Shown: positions 25,396-32,803 of the stretch, in pieces
Position numbering within the stretch: the first letter of the stretch is position 1
Layout of the letters: each line of letters opens with the position of its first letter
Source: Actinosynnema pretiosum
GTDB taxonomy: Bacteria; Actinomycetota; Actinomycetes; Mycobacteriales; Pseudonocardiaceae
Assembly (NCBI RefSeq): GCF_024171695.1
Contig: NZ_JAMTCF010000010.1
Coordinates: forward strand, 124,001 to 188,000
Direction of reading: 5' to 3'
DNA length: 64,000 nt
The notes under the pieces: generated by a model
The model's database searches: none
What the model was told of the DNA's origin: nothing
The model's input: only the letters and a program-made list of their open reading frames with translations
Made by a program: the position numbers and the translations under genes

Positions 25396-25510
25396 CGGGC
25401 CGGGATGGCGGCGCGGACACGGGCGCGGCGGTGGACACGGGCGCGGTGGCGGGCCTCGGTGGCGGCTCGGCGGACCGGGACGGCGGCACGAGGGCGGGCC
25501 TCGGTGGCGG
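25130..25510 (+). repeat. Tandem 123-nt coding repeat with a 5-nt deletion
   Basis: Copies start at 25130, 25253, 25376 and 25494 (the last partial), each opening GCGGGCCTCGGT. Copies one and two are exactly 123 nt (41 codons). The third is 118 nt, having lost 5 nt just after GGTGGCGGCGCC, which shifts the reading frame between the glycosyltransferase and the oxidoreductase-like part. Near-identity of the copies points to recent duplication or slippage. Confidence 0.9.
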
Positions 25511-25580
25511 CGCGGCTGCGGGCACAGGGGCTGCGGGCACGGGCACGGGCACGGCGGAGGGTGGCGCCGGGCTCGGGGCG

Positions 25581-26423
25581 GTGGGACCCGGTGGCGCGCG
25601 GGGGAAGCCCGACGCCGGGTTCTTCAGCAGCGACCGGGAGCTGGCCGGGTTCGGGCGGGCGGACGTGCGGGTGTCCGTGCTGGGCGCGCGGGCCTCGCTC
25701 GGCGCGCTGGCCGCGACGCCGGGGGTGCGGATCACCGGGGTGTCCGACCGGGACGCGGGCGAGCTGGCCAGGCGCTCGCGCGAGCACGGGGTGCGGTGGG
25801 CGCTGCGCGAGGACCGGGACGCGGTGGAGCTGGTGCCCGCCGAGGGGGTCGTCGGCGACCGGCTGGACCTGGCGGAGCTGGCGCTGCGCCGGGGCAGCCA
25901 CGCGCTGCTGGAGTCGCCGCTGGTGGGTGGGACCACCGAGCTGGCCGCGCTGCTGGCGCGGGTGCGGACGGCGGAGACGCGCTGCTCGGTGCTGCTGCCG
26001 TGGGCGCACCACCCGGAGCTGGCCGCGCTGGGCAAGGCCGTCGCCGAGGGGCGGATCGGGGCGCCCACGTCGTTCGTGGCGCGGGTGCGCGCGCCCGGCG
26101 GCGACCCGGCGCTGGACGTGCTGGACGCCGCCGAGCGGGCGCTGGGCGGGCCGGTCGAGCTGGTCGCCGGGCTGGGACCGACGCGGGCTCGGGTGACGGC
26201 GGCCGGGGTGCCCGGTGTGCTGGAGGCCGGGCGCGGGGCGCGCTCGCTGCGGGTGGTGATCACTGGGGAGGGCGGCGAGCTGGTCGCCGAACCGGCGTTC
26301 GACGGGTCGGGCGCGGCGTTGGCGGACTTCGTGGCGCTGCTGCGGGGTGGTCCGGTGCCGCTGACGGACGTGGCGGCGATCGGGTCGGTGCTGGCGGCGC
26401 GGCTCGCGTGGGTGACCGCGTGA
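25581..26423 (+). CDS. Gfo/Idh/MocA-like oxidoreductase domain
   Basis: In the frame following the repeat deletion: VRVSVLGARASLGALAATPG, VRITGVSDRDAGELARRSRE, a LLESPLVG block at the place of the family E-K-P motif, and LLPWAHHPELAALGKAVAEG. These match the NAD-binding half and sheet of Gfo/Idh/MocA proteins, but the usual G-x-G-x-x-G is altered to GARASLG and the Lys of E-K-P is Ser, so catalysis is doubtful. GTG 25581 is the first possible start; a fusion to the upstream glycosyltransferase through the repeat is equally possible. Overlaps the ligase start by 4 nt (GTGA). Confidence 0.65.
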   Translation: MGPGGARGKPDAGFFSSDRELAGFGRADVRVSVLGARASLGALAATPGVRITGVSDRDAGELARRSREHGVRWALREDRDAVELVPAEGVVGDRLDLAELALRRGSHALLESPLVGGTTELAALLARVRTAETRCSVLLPWAHHPELAALGKAVAEGRIGAPTSFVARVRAPGGDPALDVLDAAERALGGPVELVAGLGPTRARVTAAGVPGVLEAGRGARSLRVVITGEGGELVAEPAFDGSGAALADFVALLRGGPVPLTDVAAIGSVLAARLAWVTA

Positions 26424-28024
26424 GCGGGCGGGCGGGCGCGCGGTCCGGAGTGGACTCGGCGGCGGACGGGCGATCAGCCGACGGGGGCCTCCCGGCGCGG
26501 GAACCGCTGGGGAGCCCGGCCGGGGTCCTCGCCGCGACTCGGGGACCGGGCGTCGCCGAGGAGCTGGCCGCGCACGGCAACAACCTCGCCGAGCTGCTGC
26601 GCGCCCGCGCCGTCGAGCGCGGGTGGTCGGGGCGGGTGGCCTTCGAGTGCGGCGCGGAGCGGGTCGCGCACGGGGAGGTGCACGAGCGGGCCGTCCGGCG
26701 CTCCGCCGCGCTCGCGGCGCTGGGGGTGCGGGTGGGCGACCGGGTGGTGCTGGTGCTGGACGACGACGTCGACTTCGTGGTGCTGTTCCTGGCGGTGCTG
26801 CGGCTGGGCGCGGTCGCGGTGCCGGTGAACCCCCGGCTGCACCGGGGCGAGCTGGCGGCCTGCCTGGCGGGCGCGGACCCGGCGCTGGTGGTGCGCCGCC
26901 CGCAGGACGTGGCCGGGCTCGCCGAGCGCACCCCCGCCGAGCTGGACTTCCCCGCTCCCCCGGCGCCCGCCGCCGAGCTGCCGGACGAGCACCCCGCCTA
27001 CGCCCTGTTCACCTCCGGCACCACCGGCGCGTCGCGGCTGTGCCCGCACGCGCACGCCGACCCGCTGGTGCACCAGCTCGCGTTCGGCGGCCCCGTGCTG
27101 CGGCTGGCGCCCGACGACGTGGTGCACTCGGTGTCCAAGATGTACTTCGCCTACGGCCTGGGCAACTCGCTGCTCTACCCGCTGCTCGCGGGCTGCCGCG
27201 CGGTGCTGGAGCCGGGACCTGCGCAGGCAGCGCGGGCGCTCGCGATCGTCGACGAGCACCGGGTGAGCGTGCTGTTCTCGGTGCCCACGTTCTACTCGCG
27301 GCTGCTCACCGAACCGGCGTGCGGGCTGCTGGCGGGGCTGCGGCTGGCGGTGACGGCGGGCGAGGTGCTGCCGCTGTCGCTGGAGCGGCGGTTGGGCGCG
27401 CTGCTGGGCGAGCGGCTGCTCAACGGCATCGGCACGACCGAGGTCGGGCAGGCGTTCACCTCCAACGCGGCGGGCGCGCACCGGATCGGCACGGTGGGGC
27501 GGGCGCTGCCGCCGTACGCGGTGCGGGTGGTGGACGAGCTGGGCGCGGTGGTCGGGGCGGACGTGGTGGGGCGGTTGCAGGTGCGCGGGCCGACGGTGAG
27601 CGCGGGCGAGGGGCCGGACGGCGGTCCGGCCCGCGAGCCCGGCTGGTACACCACCGGCGACCTGGCCTCGTGCGACGCGGACGGCTACCTGGTGGTGACC
27701 GGGCGGGCGGACGACATCGAGAACGTGGGCGGCATCAAGGTGCACCCGGCGGACGTGGAGTCGCTGCTGGCCGAGCACCCGCTGGTGGTGGAGGCGGCGG
27801 TGTGCGCGGTGCGCGAGGGGGACCGGAGCTGGTTGCGGGCGTACGTGGTGCGCGCGGGCGGCGGGCCGGACGACGGGGCGCTGGCCGAGGAGCTGCTGGC
27901 CGCCGCCCGCGCCGGGCTGACCGCGTACAAGGCGCCGCGCGCGGTGGTGTTCGTGCCCGCGCTGCCCCGCACCGGGTCGGGGAAGCTGCGCAGGCACGTG
28001 GTGCGGGGCTGGGCGGACCGGTGA
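26420..28024 (+). CDS. Benzoate-CoA-ligase-like acyl-CoA synthetase
   Basis: A 534-residue AMP-forming adenylation enzyme. Motifs: YALFTSGTTGASRLCPH (A3, P-loop), SVSKMYFAYGLGNSLLYPL, typical of benzoate-CoA ligases, LLNGIGTTEVGQAF (A5), GWYTTGDLASCDADGYL (A7) and TGSGKLRR with the catalytic Lys (A10). It likely activates an aromatic or other carboxylic acid as an acyl-adenylate and CoA thioester. The first 40 residues are low-complexity, so the true start may be a little later. Co-translated with the oxidoreductase-like gene. No polyketide or transferase partner that would use the CoA ester is adjacent. Confidence 0.86.
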   Translation: MSGRAGARSGVDSAADGRSADGGLPAREPLGSPAGVLAATRGPGVAEELAAHGNNLAELLRARAVERGWSGRVAFECGAERVAHGEVHERAVRRSAALAALGVRVGDRVVLVLDDDVDFVVLFLAVLRLGAVAVPVNPRLHRGELAACLAGADPALVVRRPQDVAGLAERTPAELDFPAPPAPAAELPDEHPAYALFTSGTTGASRLCPHAHADPLVHQLAFGGPVLRLAPDDVVHSVSKMYFAYGLGNSLLYPLLAGCRAVLEPGPAQAARALAIVDEHRVSVLFSVPTFYSRLLTEPACGLLAGLRLAVTAGEVLPLSLERRLGALLGERLLNGIGTTEVGQAFTSNAAGAHRIGTVGRALPPYAVRVVDELGAVVGADVVGRLQVRGPTVSAGEGPDGGPAREPGWYTTGDLASCDADGYLVVTGRADDIENVGGIKVHPADVESLLAEHPLVVEAAVCAVREGDRSWLRAYVVRAGGGPDDGALAEELLAAARAGLTAYKAPRAVVFVPALPRTGSGKLRRHVVRGWADR

Positions 28025-28028
28025 GCGG

Positions 28029-28664
28029 TCAGAACTCCGGGTACTCGGCGAACAGCCGCCCGCCGAACCGCGTCCGGGCGTGCTCGCGCGTCCTGGGGCC
28101 GTAGACGGGGTGGTCGGCGAGCTGGGTGTACGAGGTCAGCTCGCCGACGTCGACGACCCCGGCCTTGACCGCGAGGTAGACGTCGAAGCCGGGGTACATC
28201 AGGCCGGCGAACGGCAGGTCGTCGACGTCCAGCGCGAGCACCGGGTGCTCCCCGGTGGAGTCGGGCTCGCCGACCGCGTACACGCGGCGCGAGTCCGAGC
28301 CGCCGGGGAGCAGGAAGCACTCGGGGAAGCGGTCGGCCAGCGGCGCGTACTCCTCGCCCCAGCCGGGGCCGAAGCACTCGGTGGCGATCCGGTCGAGGGG
28401 GCGCGGGGCGAGGGCGCCGTCGTCGGTGAACCAGCCCGCGCGGCGCAGCAGGCCGGTGTCGAAGGCGAGCCAGGCGCGCAGGCCCGGCGGGAGCGGCCTG
28501 CCGGACGGGAAGGTCGCGGTGGCCAGGCGGTCGGCGGGCAGGGGCTCGGGTTCGCCGACGACCCAGGGGTGGTCGTGGAAGTCGAACATGGACCGGTGCG
28601 GGTCGCGCCGCACCGACTCGACGGCCCGCTCGGCGAGCGCGATCCCGTGTGCTCCGTCTGGCAT
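28029..28664 (-). CDS. Hypothetical protein, SMI1/KNR4-like flavour
   Basis: A 211-residue soluble protein. Blocks such as LPPGLRAWLAFDTGLLRRAGWF and LADRFPECFLLPGGSDSRRVY, and VLALDVDDLPFAGLMYPGFD recall SMI1/KNR4/SUKH proteins, which often serve as immunity proteins against contact-dependent toxins; no toxin gene is adjacent, so this is tentative. ATG 28664 is chosen: TAGCTT lies exactly 7 nt before it and no ribosome site is present, fitting a leaderless transcript. Convergent with the ligase gene (4-nt gap). Confidence 0.7.
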   Translation of the reverse strand: MPDGAHGIALAERAVESVRRDPHRSMFDFHDHPWVVGEPEPLPADRLATATFPSGRPLPPGLRAWLAFDTGLLRRAGWFTDDGALAPRPLDRIATECFGPGWGEEYAPLADRFPECFLLPGGSDSRRVYAVGEPDSTGEHPVLALDVDDLPFAGLMYPGFDVYLAVKAGVVDVGELTSYTQLADHPVYGPRTREHARTRFGGRLFAEYPEF

Positions 28665-28745
28665 GGCCTGGAAGCTAGCAGCGACCCCCGACAAGCGACC
28701 CCTGGCAGCGGCAGGGGTCGCCGGACGGGTCAGCGGGTCAGCGGG

Positions 28746-29174
28746 TCAGCGGATCTGGGCGCGGGCGGCGCGGCGGAGCCTGGCGCTGCGGGTGGTGACG
28801 AACCACAGGGTGTAGCCGCCGACGAGCCAGAGCAGCAGCCGCACCGGGCTCAGCGCCTCGGCCCAGCCCAGCCGCGACCCGTCCACCAGGATCGGCGCGG
28901 CGAACCCGAGCAGCAGGATGCCCAGGGTCAGGGCCTCCTTGCCGCTGGTGGGCAGGAACCCGCGCGCGCCGGTCTCGTGCCGGACGCCCCTGGTGGTGAA
29001 GTACCGCTTCTCCAGGCGGACGGCGTACCCGCCCAGCACGAGGCCGACCACGAGCAGCGCAAGGAAGACGACCGGTGGGGCCTGGACGAACAGCAGGACG
29101 ATCCCGACGACGCACAGCGCGCCGAGCGCGGCCAGCGCGAGCTGGAGCTTCTTCTCGACGTTCGAGTCCACCAA
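28746..29174 (-). CDS. Small membrane protein, paralogue A
   Basis: A 142-residue protein with four hydrophobic helices (about 12-32, 34-55, 83-100, 112-130) and a loop YAVRLEKRYFTTRGVRHETGARGFLPTSGKEA. It is a clear paralogue of the next upstream gene (shared blocks: YxVRLE, ARxFLPxSGxE, PILVDxxRxGxAEALxPVR, WLxGGYxLWFV). TTG 29174 is taken as start because the leader GGGGAACCGCC-TTG lines up with GGGGAACCGTC-GTG of the paralogue. Function unknown. Confidence 0.78.
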   Translation of the reverse strand: MVDSNVEKKLQLALAALGALCVVGIVLLFVQAPPVVFLALLVVGLVLGGYAVRLEKRYFTTRGVRHETGARGFLPTSGKEALTLGILLLGFAAPILVDGSRLGWAEALSPVRLLLWLVGGYTLWFVTTRSARLRRAARAQIR

Positions 29175-29258
29175 GGCGGTTCCCCTCTCCGGGTTGGCGG
29201 GCGCGGCCGGAGCGCGCCCCGCGCCCCCTGTACCCGCGAGGCGGTGGCGGCCAATCCC

Positions 29259-29669
29259 TCAGGCGCGGCGCAGCCTGATCCTGCGGATGAGGACGAACCA
29301 CAGGGCGTAGCCCCCGATCAGCCAGACGACCACGCGCACCGGGTGCAGCGCCTCGGCCAACCCGGCGCGCACCCAGTCGACGATCAGGGGCGAGGCCAAA
29401 CCCAGCACGGCGATGGCGAGCGCGACGCCCTCACGCCCGGACATCGGCAGGAACCTGCGGGCCCCGAGCGCCGAGTGGTCGCCGAGGGTCTTGAGGCGCT
29501 GGTTCTCCAGCCGGACGAGGTAGCCCCCAGGGAGGAGCACACCGAGGCACAGCAGCGCGGGCAGCGCCAGCGGGGCTCCGGCTAACAGCAGGCCCAGCGC
29601 GGCCAGCACCAGCACCGCCGCAGCCGCCACCGCGAGCACGACCTTCTTCTTGTCCTCCGGCCGGTACAC
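29259..29669 (-). CDS. Small membrane protein, paralogue B
   Basis: A 136-residue, four-helix membrane protein, upstream tandem paralogue of the previous entry, starting VVYRPEDKKKVVLAVAAAAV. GTG 29669 follows AGGAGGGG at 29680-29687 (complement); a longer frame to 29780 lacks support. The two copies share a conserved leader and the YLVRLENQRLKTLGDHSALG loop region, implying an old gene duplication. Divergent from the ECF sigma gene. Function unknown. Confidence 0.78.
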   Translation of the reverse strand: MYRPEDKKKVVLAVAAAAVLVLAALGLLLAGAPLALPALLCLGVLLPGGYLVRLENQRLKTLGDHSALGARRFLPMSGREGVALAIAVLGLASPLIVDWVRAGLAEALHPVRVVVWLIGGYALWFVLIRRIRLRRA

Positions 29670-29760
29670 GACGGTTCCCCTCCTCCTGGGCGCGATCCGG
29701 ACGCGCCTCGCGCTCTCCGTACCCGCGCCGCGCCACACCCCCACGTCGCGGGTGACCCAC

Positions 29761-29776
29761 ATCACAGGCGTGTGAT
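29761..29776. promoter_or_regulatory. Inverted repeat ATCACA-N4-TGTGAT
   Basis: A perfect 6-bp-arm inverted repeat 65 nt before the ECF sigma gene, in the divergent spacer. It has CRP-like half-sites but in the reverse arrangement, so a CRP site is not claimed. Possible operator. Confidence 0.4.
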
Positions 29777-29841
29777 TCAACGGAACGGGACCTCGGCGGG
29801 TTTCCAGGCCGCAAGCGACCCGACAACCAGAAGGAGGCGAG

Positions 29842-30345
29842 GTGCAGGTCGACTACGACCAGTTCGTGACCGATCGCCTCGACCAGCTCCTGCGCTACGC
29901 CACCGCGCTCACCTGCGACAAGCACCTGGCGCAGGACATCGTGCAGGACGTGCTGCTGCGGGCCCGCCAGAAGTGGGCCCGGATCGGCTCGCTCGACGCG
30001 CCCTACCTGTACCTCAAGCGCATGGTCACCAACGACTACCTGTCGTGGCGCCGTCGCCGCGCGGCGCGCGAGGTGCTCACCGGGCACGGCGGGTTCGACG
30101 AGGTGGGGCCGGTGGTGGCCGACCACGCCGAGCGGCACGCGGAGCGGGACGCCATGCGCGGCCTGATCGCCGCCCTGCCCCGCAAGCAGCGGGCGGCGGT
30201 GGTGCTGCGCTACTACGAGGACAGCAGCGACGAGGAGATCGCGTCGGTGCTGGGGTGCTCGGTGGGCACGGTGCGCAGCAACATCTCGCGGGCACTGGCG
30301 AAGCTGCGGGTCCGGCGGGGCGAACAAGCGGAGGTGCTGCGGTGA
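29842..30345 (+). CDS. ECF RNA polymerase sigma factor (SigE-like)
   Basis: A 167-residue ECF sigma factor: region 2 (YATALTCDKHLAQDIVQDVL, LDAPYLYLKRMVTNDYLSWR) and region 4 (IAALPRKQRAAVVLRYYEDS, SDEEIASVLGCSVGTVRSNI). It belongs to the SigE/SCO-type group frequent in actinomycetes. GTG start with GAAGGAGG at 29831-29838. The following gene overlaps by 4 nt and takes the place normally used by an anti-sigma factor. Confidence 0.92.
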   Translation: MQVDYDQFVTDRLDQLLRYATALTCDKHLAQDIVQDVLLRARQKWARIGSLDAPYLYLKRMVTNDYLSWRRRRAAREVLTGHGGFDEVGPVVADHAERHAERDAMRGLIAALPRKQRAAVVLRYYEDSSDEEIASVLGCSVGTVRSNISRALAKLRVRRGEQAEVLR

Positions 30346-31403
30346 CCGACCAGGAAGAGCTGATCAAGGAGGCGCTCGTGGCGCAGGCCGAGGAGCGGGT
30401 GGACCACCGGGCGGTGGCGGCGCGGCTGCGGACGGCGAGCGCGCCCCGGCGGCGGCACGGCGCGCTGATCGCGGCCGGGGTGCTGACGGCGGCGGTGGCG
30501 GTGGCCGCCGCCGTGGTGCCGATGGCCCTGCGGGACGCGCCCGTCGAGCGGCAGGAGGTGGCCGACAGCGCCGCCGCGCAGGAGCAGACCGTGCTGCTGC
30601 TGGGCGTGGACACCAGGGACGGGGCGGACTGGCCGAGCCACGCGGACACGGCGGTGCTGCTGCGGATCTTCCCCGACGGGCAGGTCAGCGGGGTGTCCCT
30701 GCCGCGCGACCTGCGGGTCACCGGCGAGGACGGCGAGGCCACCAGGCTGGCGGCGGCCTACGGGTTCGCCCACCAGCGGGCCGAGCGGGAGGGGCGGGAC
30801 GGGGTCGCCGAGGGCGCCGGGGCCGCGCTGGACGCGGTCGAGGAGGTGACCGGGGTCAGGGCGGACCACTGGGCCGCGGTGTCGATGAACCGGTTCGCCG
30901 AGCTCAGCGACCTGGTCGGCGGGGTGGAGGTGTGCCTGAGCCAGCCCGCCCGTGACGAGTACGCGGGGGTCGACCTGGCGGCCGGTGAGCACGTCCTGCG
31001 GGGCGAGGGCGCGCTGGGCTTCCTGCGGCAGCGGCACGGCCTCCCGGAGGGCGACCTGGACCGGGTGGCCCGGATGCAGGCCTTCCTGCAGGGGCTGCGG
31101 ACCTCGGCGCGCGACTCCGGGGTGCTCGGCGACCCGGCGAAGCTGACCGGGCTGTTCGACCGGGCCCGCGACGCGGTGCGCACCGACGAGGGCTGGGACC
31201 CGGGGCCCGCCGCCACGGCGCTGAGCGGGGCCGGGGGCTGGCGCTTCGCCACCCTGCCGGGGTCGGTGGGCACGGTGGACGGGGGGATGTACGTGCTGCA
31301 CACCGATCCGGCGCAGGCCCGCGCGTTCGTCGCCGAGGCGCTCGGCGCGCCGACCGGCTCGGGGACCGGGAGCGGCGGGGACGGGCCGGTGTGCGTGCGG
31401 TAG
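30342..31403 (+). CDS. LytR-CpsA-Psr family protein in sigma-factor operon
   Basis: A 353-residue protein: cytoplasmic N-terminus of about 45 residues (DQEELIKEALVAQAEERVDH...), one membrane helix (about 46-66) and an external LCP domain (VLLLGVDTRDG, SHADTAVLLRIFP, VSLPRDLRV, GGVEVCLSQPARD, ALGFLRQRHG, DLDRVARMQAFLQGL). LCP enzymes attach polymers such as teichoic acid or arabinogalactan to peptidoglycan; the Arg and Asp positions of the phosphate site are present. Being co-translated with an ECF sigma, its cytosolic N-terminus could also bind the sigma, making it an envelope-sensing anti-sigma. That is inference. Ends at a strong terminator. Confidence 0.88.
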   Translation: MTDQEELIKEALVAQAEERVDHRAVAARLRTASAPRRRHGALIAAGVLTAAVAVAAAVVPMALRDAPVERQEVADSAAAQEQTVLLLGVDTRDGADWPSHADTAVLLRIFPDGQVSGVSLPRDLRVTGEDGEATRLAAAYGFAHQRAEREGRDGVAEGAGAALDAVEEVTGVRADHWAAVSMNRFAELSDLVGGVEVCLSQPARDEYAGVDLAAGEHVLRGEGALGFLRQRHGLPEGDLDRVARMQAFLQGLRTSARDSGVLGDPAKLTGLFDRARDAVRTDEGWDPGPAATALSGAGGWRFATLPGSVGTVDGGMYVLHTDPAQARAFVAEALGAPTGSGTGSGGDGPVCVR

Positions 31404-31416
31404 CCCGTTAGTGCGA

Positions 31417-31454
31417 GGTGCGCCCCGGCGGGAATCCTCCCGCCGGGGCGCACC
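31417..31454. terminator. Bidirectional terminator, 17-bp perfect stem
   Basis: GGTGCGCCCCGGCGGGA pairs perfectly with TCCCGCCGGGGCGCACC around ATCC, lying between the convergent LCP and MFS genes. Confidence 0.9.
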
Positions 31455-31457
31455 GCG

Positions 31458-32627
31458 TCACGCGGCGCGTGGACGGGTCAGGGCGAGGACGCCCACGACC
31501 GGTCCGAGCGCCAGGACGACGAGCGCGTACCGCCAGGTCACGGCCTCGGCGACGAGCGGGACGAGCTGGATGGCGACCACGGTGAGCAGGAACCCGGCTG
31601 CGGTCTGGGCGGTCAGGGCGGTGCCCGCGCGGGGGCCGTCGACCACCTCGCTGAGCATCGTGGAGAACACCCCCGAGTCCGCGATCACGGCCGCGCCCCA
31701 CACCGCCGCGAACGCCAGCAGCACGGGCGGGGGCGCGGCGTGGGCGAGCGGGGAGAGCAGGCAGCACGCGCCGCTCACGGCGAGCGCGGTGGCGGCCGTG
31801 CGGGGGCGGCCGAAGCGGTCCGCCGCCCAGCCGCCGAGCAGGCAGCCCGCCACGCCCGCGACGCCGATGGCGGTGAACGCGGCCAGACCGGCGGTCCGGG
31901 GGTCGAGGTCGCGCACGGCGTCGGCGCCGAACAGCGGCAGCCACGTCCACAGCGCGTACAGCTCCCACATGTGCCCCAGGTAGCCGAGGTTGACCAGCCC
32001 GGGAGCGCGCTCGCGGAACAGGGTGAGCGCGTAGGCGGGGTCGCGGGCGGGCGCGGACCTGGCCAGGTGGGGGCCGGGTCGCAGGAGGGCGGCCGAGAGC
32101 AGGGCGGCGACGAGGGTGGCGCAGGCGGCGGCGGACATCAGGGGGCGCCACGGCCAGGCCAGGACGCCGATCAGGTGCGGCAGGGCCGAGCCGAGGGTGA
32201 GGGCGGCGATGAGCAGGCCCATCGCGCGGGCCCGGCGGTCGGGGGCGGACCAGGAGGCCATGAGCTTCATGCCGACCGGGTAGACGCCCGCCAGGAACAG
32301 GCCGGTGGCGAAGCGCAGCGGCACGGCGGTGGCCAGGCCGTCGGCGAGCAGGGCGAACGCGAGGGTGCAGGTGGCCGCGCCCGTCGCGCCCGCCGCGAGC
32401 AGCAGGTGCGCGGGGACGCGGTCGGCCAGGGCGAGGGCGGCGGAGGCGAGGGCGCCGACGACGAAGCCGAGCTGGGTGGCGGCGGTGAGCCAGACGGCGG
32501 CGGTGAGGTCGATGCCCCACTCGGCGCGCAGGGACGGCACGACGGCCGAGGCGGAGAACCAGGTGGCCAGGCCGAGGACCTGGACGAGGGCGGTCAGGGC
32601 GCGTTGGGGTCCGGGCGCGGGGGCCAC
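31458..32627 (-). CDS. MFS transporter
   Basis: A 389-residue major facilitator with about 12 helices. The opening LATWFSASAVVPSLRAEWGI followed by TAAVWLTAATQLGFVVGAL is characteristic of the CynX/nitrate-like or organic-anion MFS group; GWAADRFGRPRTAATALAVS is the second motif A copy. Substrate unknown. GTG start. Separate unit, divergent from the LLM oxidoreductase gene. Confidence 0.86.
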   Translation of the reverse strand: MAPAPGPQRALTALVQVLGLATWFSASAVVPSLRAEWGIDLTAAVWLTAATQLGFVVGALASAALALADRVPAHLLLAAGATGAATCTLAFALLADGLATAVPLRFATGLFLAGVYPVGMKLMASWSAPDRRARAMGLLIAALTLGSALPHLIGVLAWPWRPLMSAAACATLVAALLSAALLRPGPHLARSAPARDPAYALTLFRERAPGLVNLGYLGHMWELYALWTWLPLFGADAVRDLDPRTAGLAAFTAIGVAGVAGCLLGGWAADRFGRPRTAATALAVSGACCLLSPLAHAAPPPVLLAFAAVWGAAVIADSGVFSTMLSEVVDGPRAGTALTAQTAAGFLLTVVAIQLVPLVAEAVTWRYALVVLALGPVVGVLALTRPRAA

Positions 32628-32764
32628 CCTCGGCTCCTCTCCTGCGGTCGGCGACGGGGGCGTCCCGGCGGCGCGGATCGTGGCGGGGACCTTAGCCGGG
32701 GCGGGGGCGCGTGGCCGCCGTGTTCCCGGTCACTCGTGGTGTGACCTGCGGTTCCCGCCAAGTA

Positions 32765-32795
32765 GTTGAGGAATCAACCAAAGTGCGAGTACGTT
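32765..32795 (+). promoter_or_regulatory. Promoter with overlapping palindrome, leaderless start
   Basis: TTGAGG (32766-32771) and TACGTT (32790-32795) are spaced 18 nt; the GTG start codon follows 8 nt after the -10, so transcription probably begins at or next to the start codon. GTTGAGGAATCAAC (32765-32778) is an inverted repeat (GTTGA/TCAAC) covering the -35 and could be an operator. Confidence 0.6.
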
Positions 32796-32803
32796 CCCCC
32801 AGC

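Noticed and set aside
24086-28024. One 1312-residue GT-ligase fusion
   Set aside because: The frame is open by GC bias, but its middle is Arg/Gly nonsense; the oxidoreductase-like motifs are in the shifted frame and the ligase has its own GTGA-overlapping start.
29761-29776. CRP/Fnr binding site
   Set aside because: Half-sites are in reverse order (TCACA before TGTGA), so only an unspecified inverted repeat is kept.
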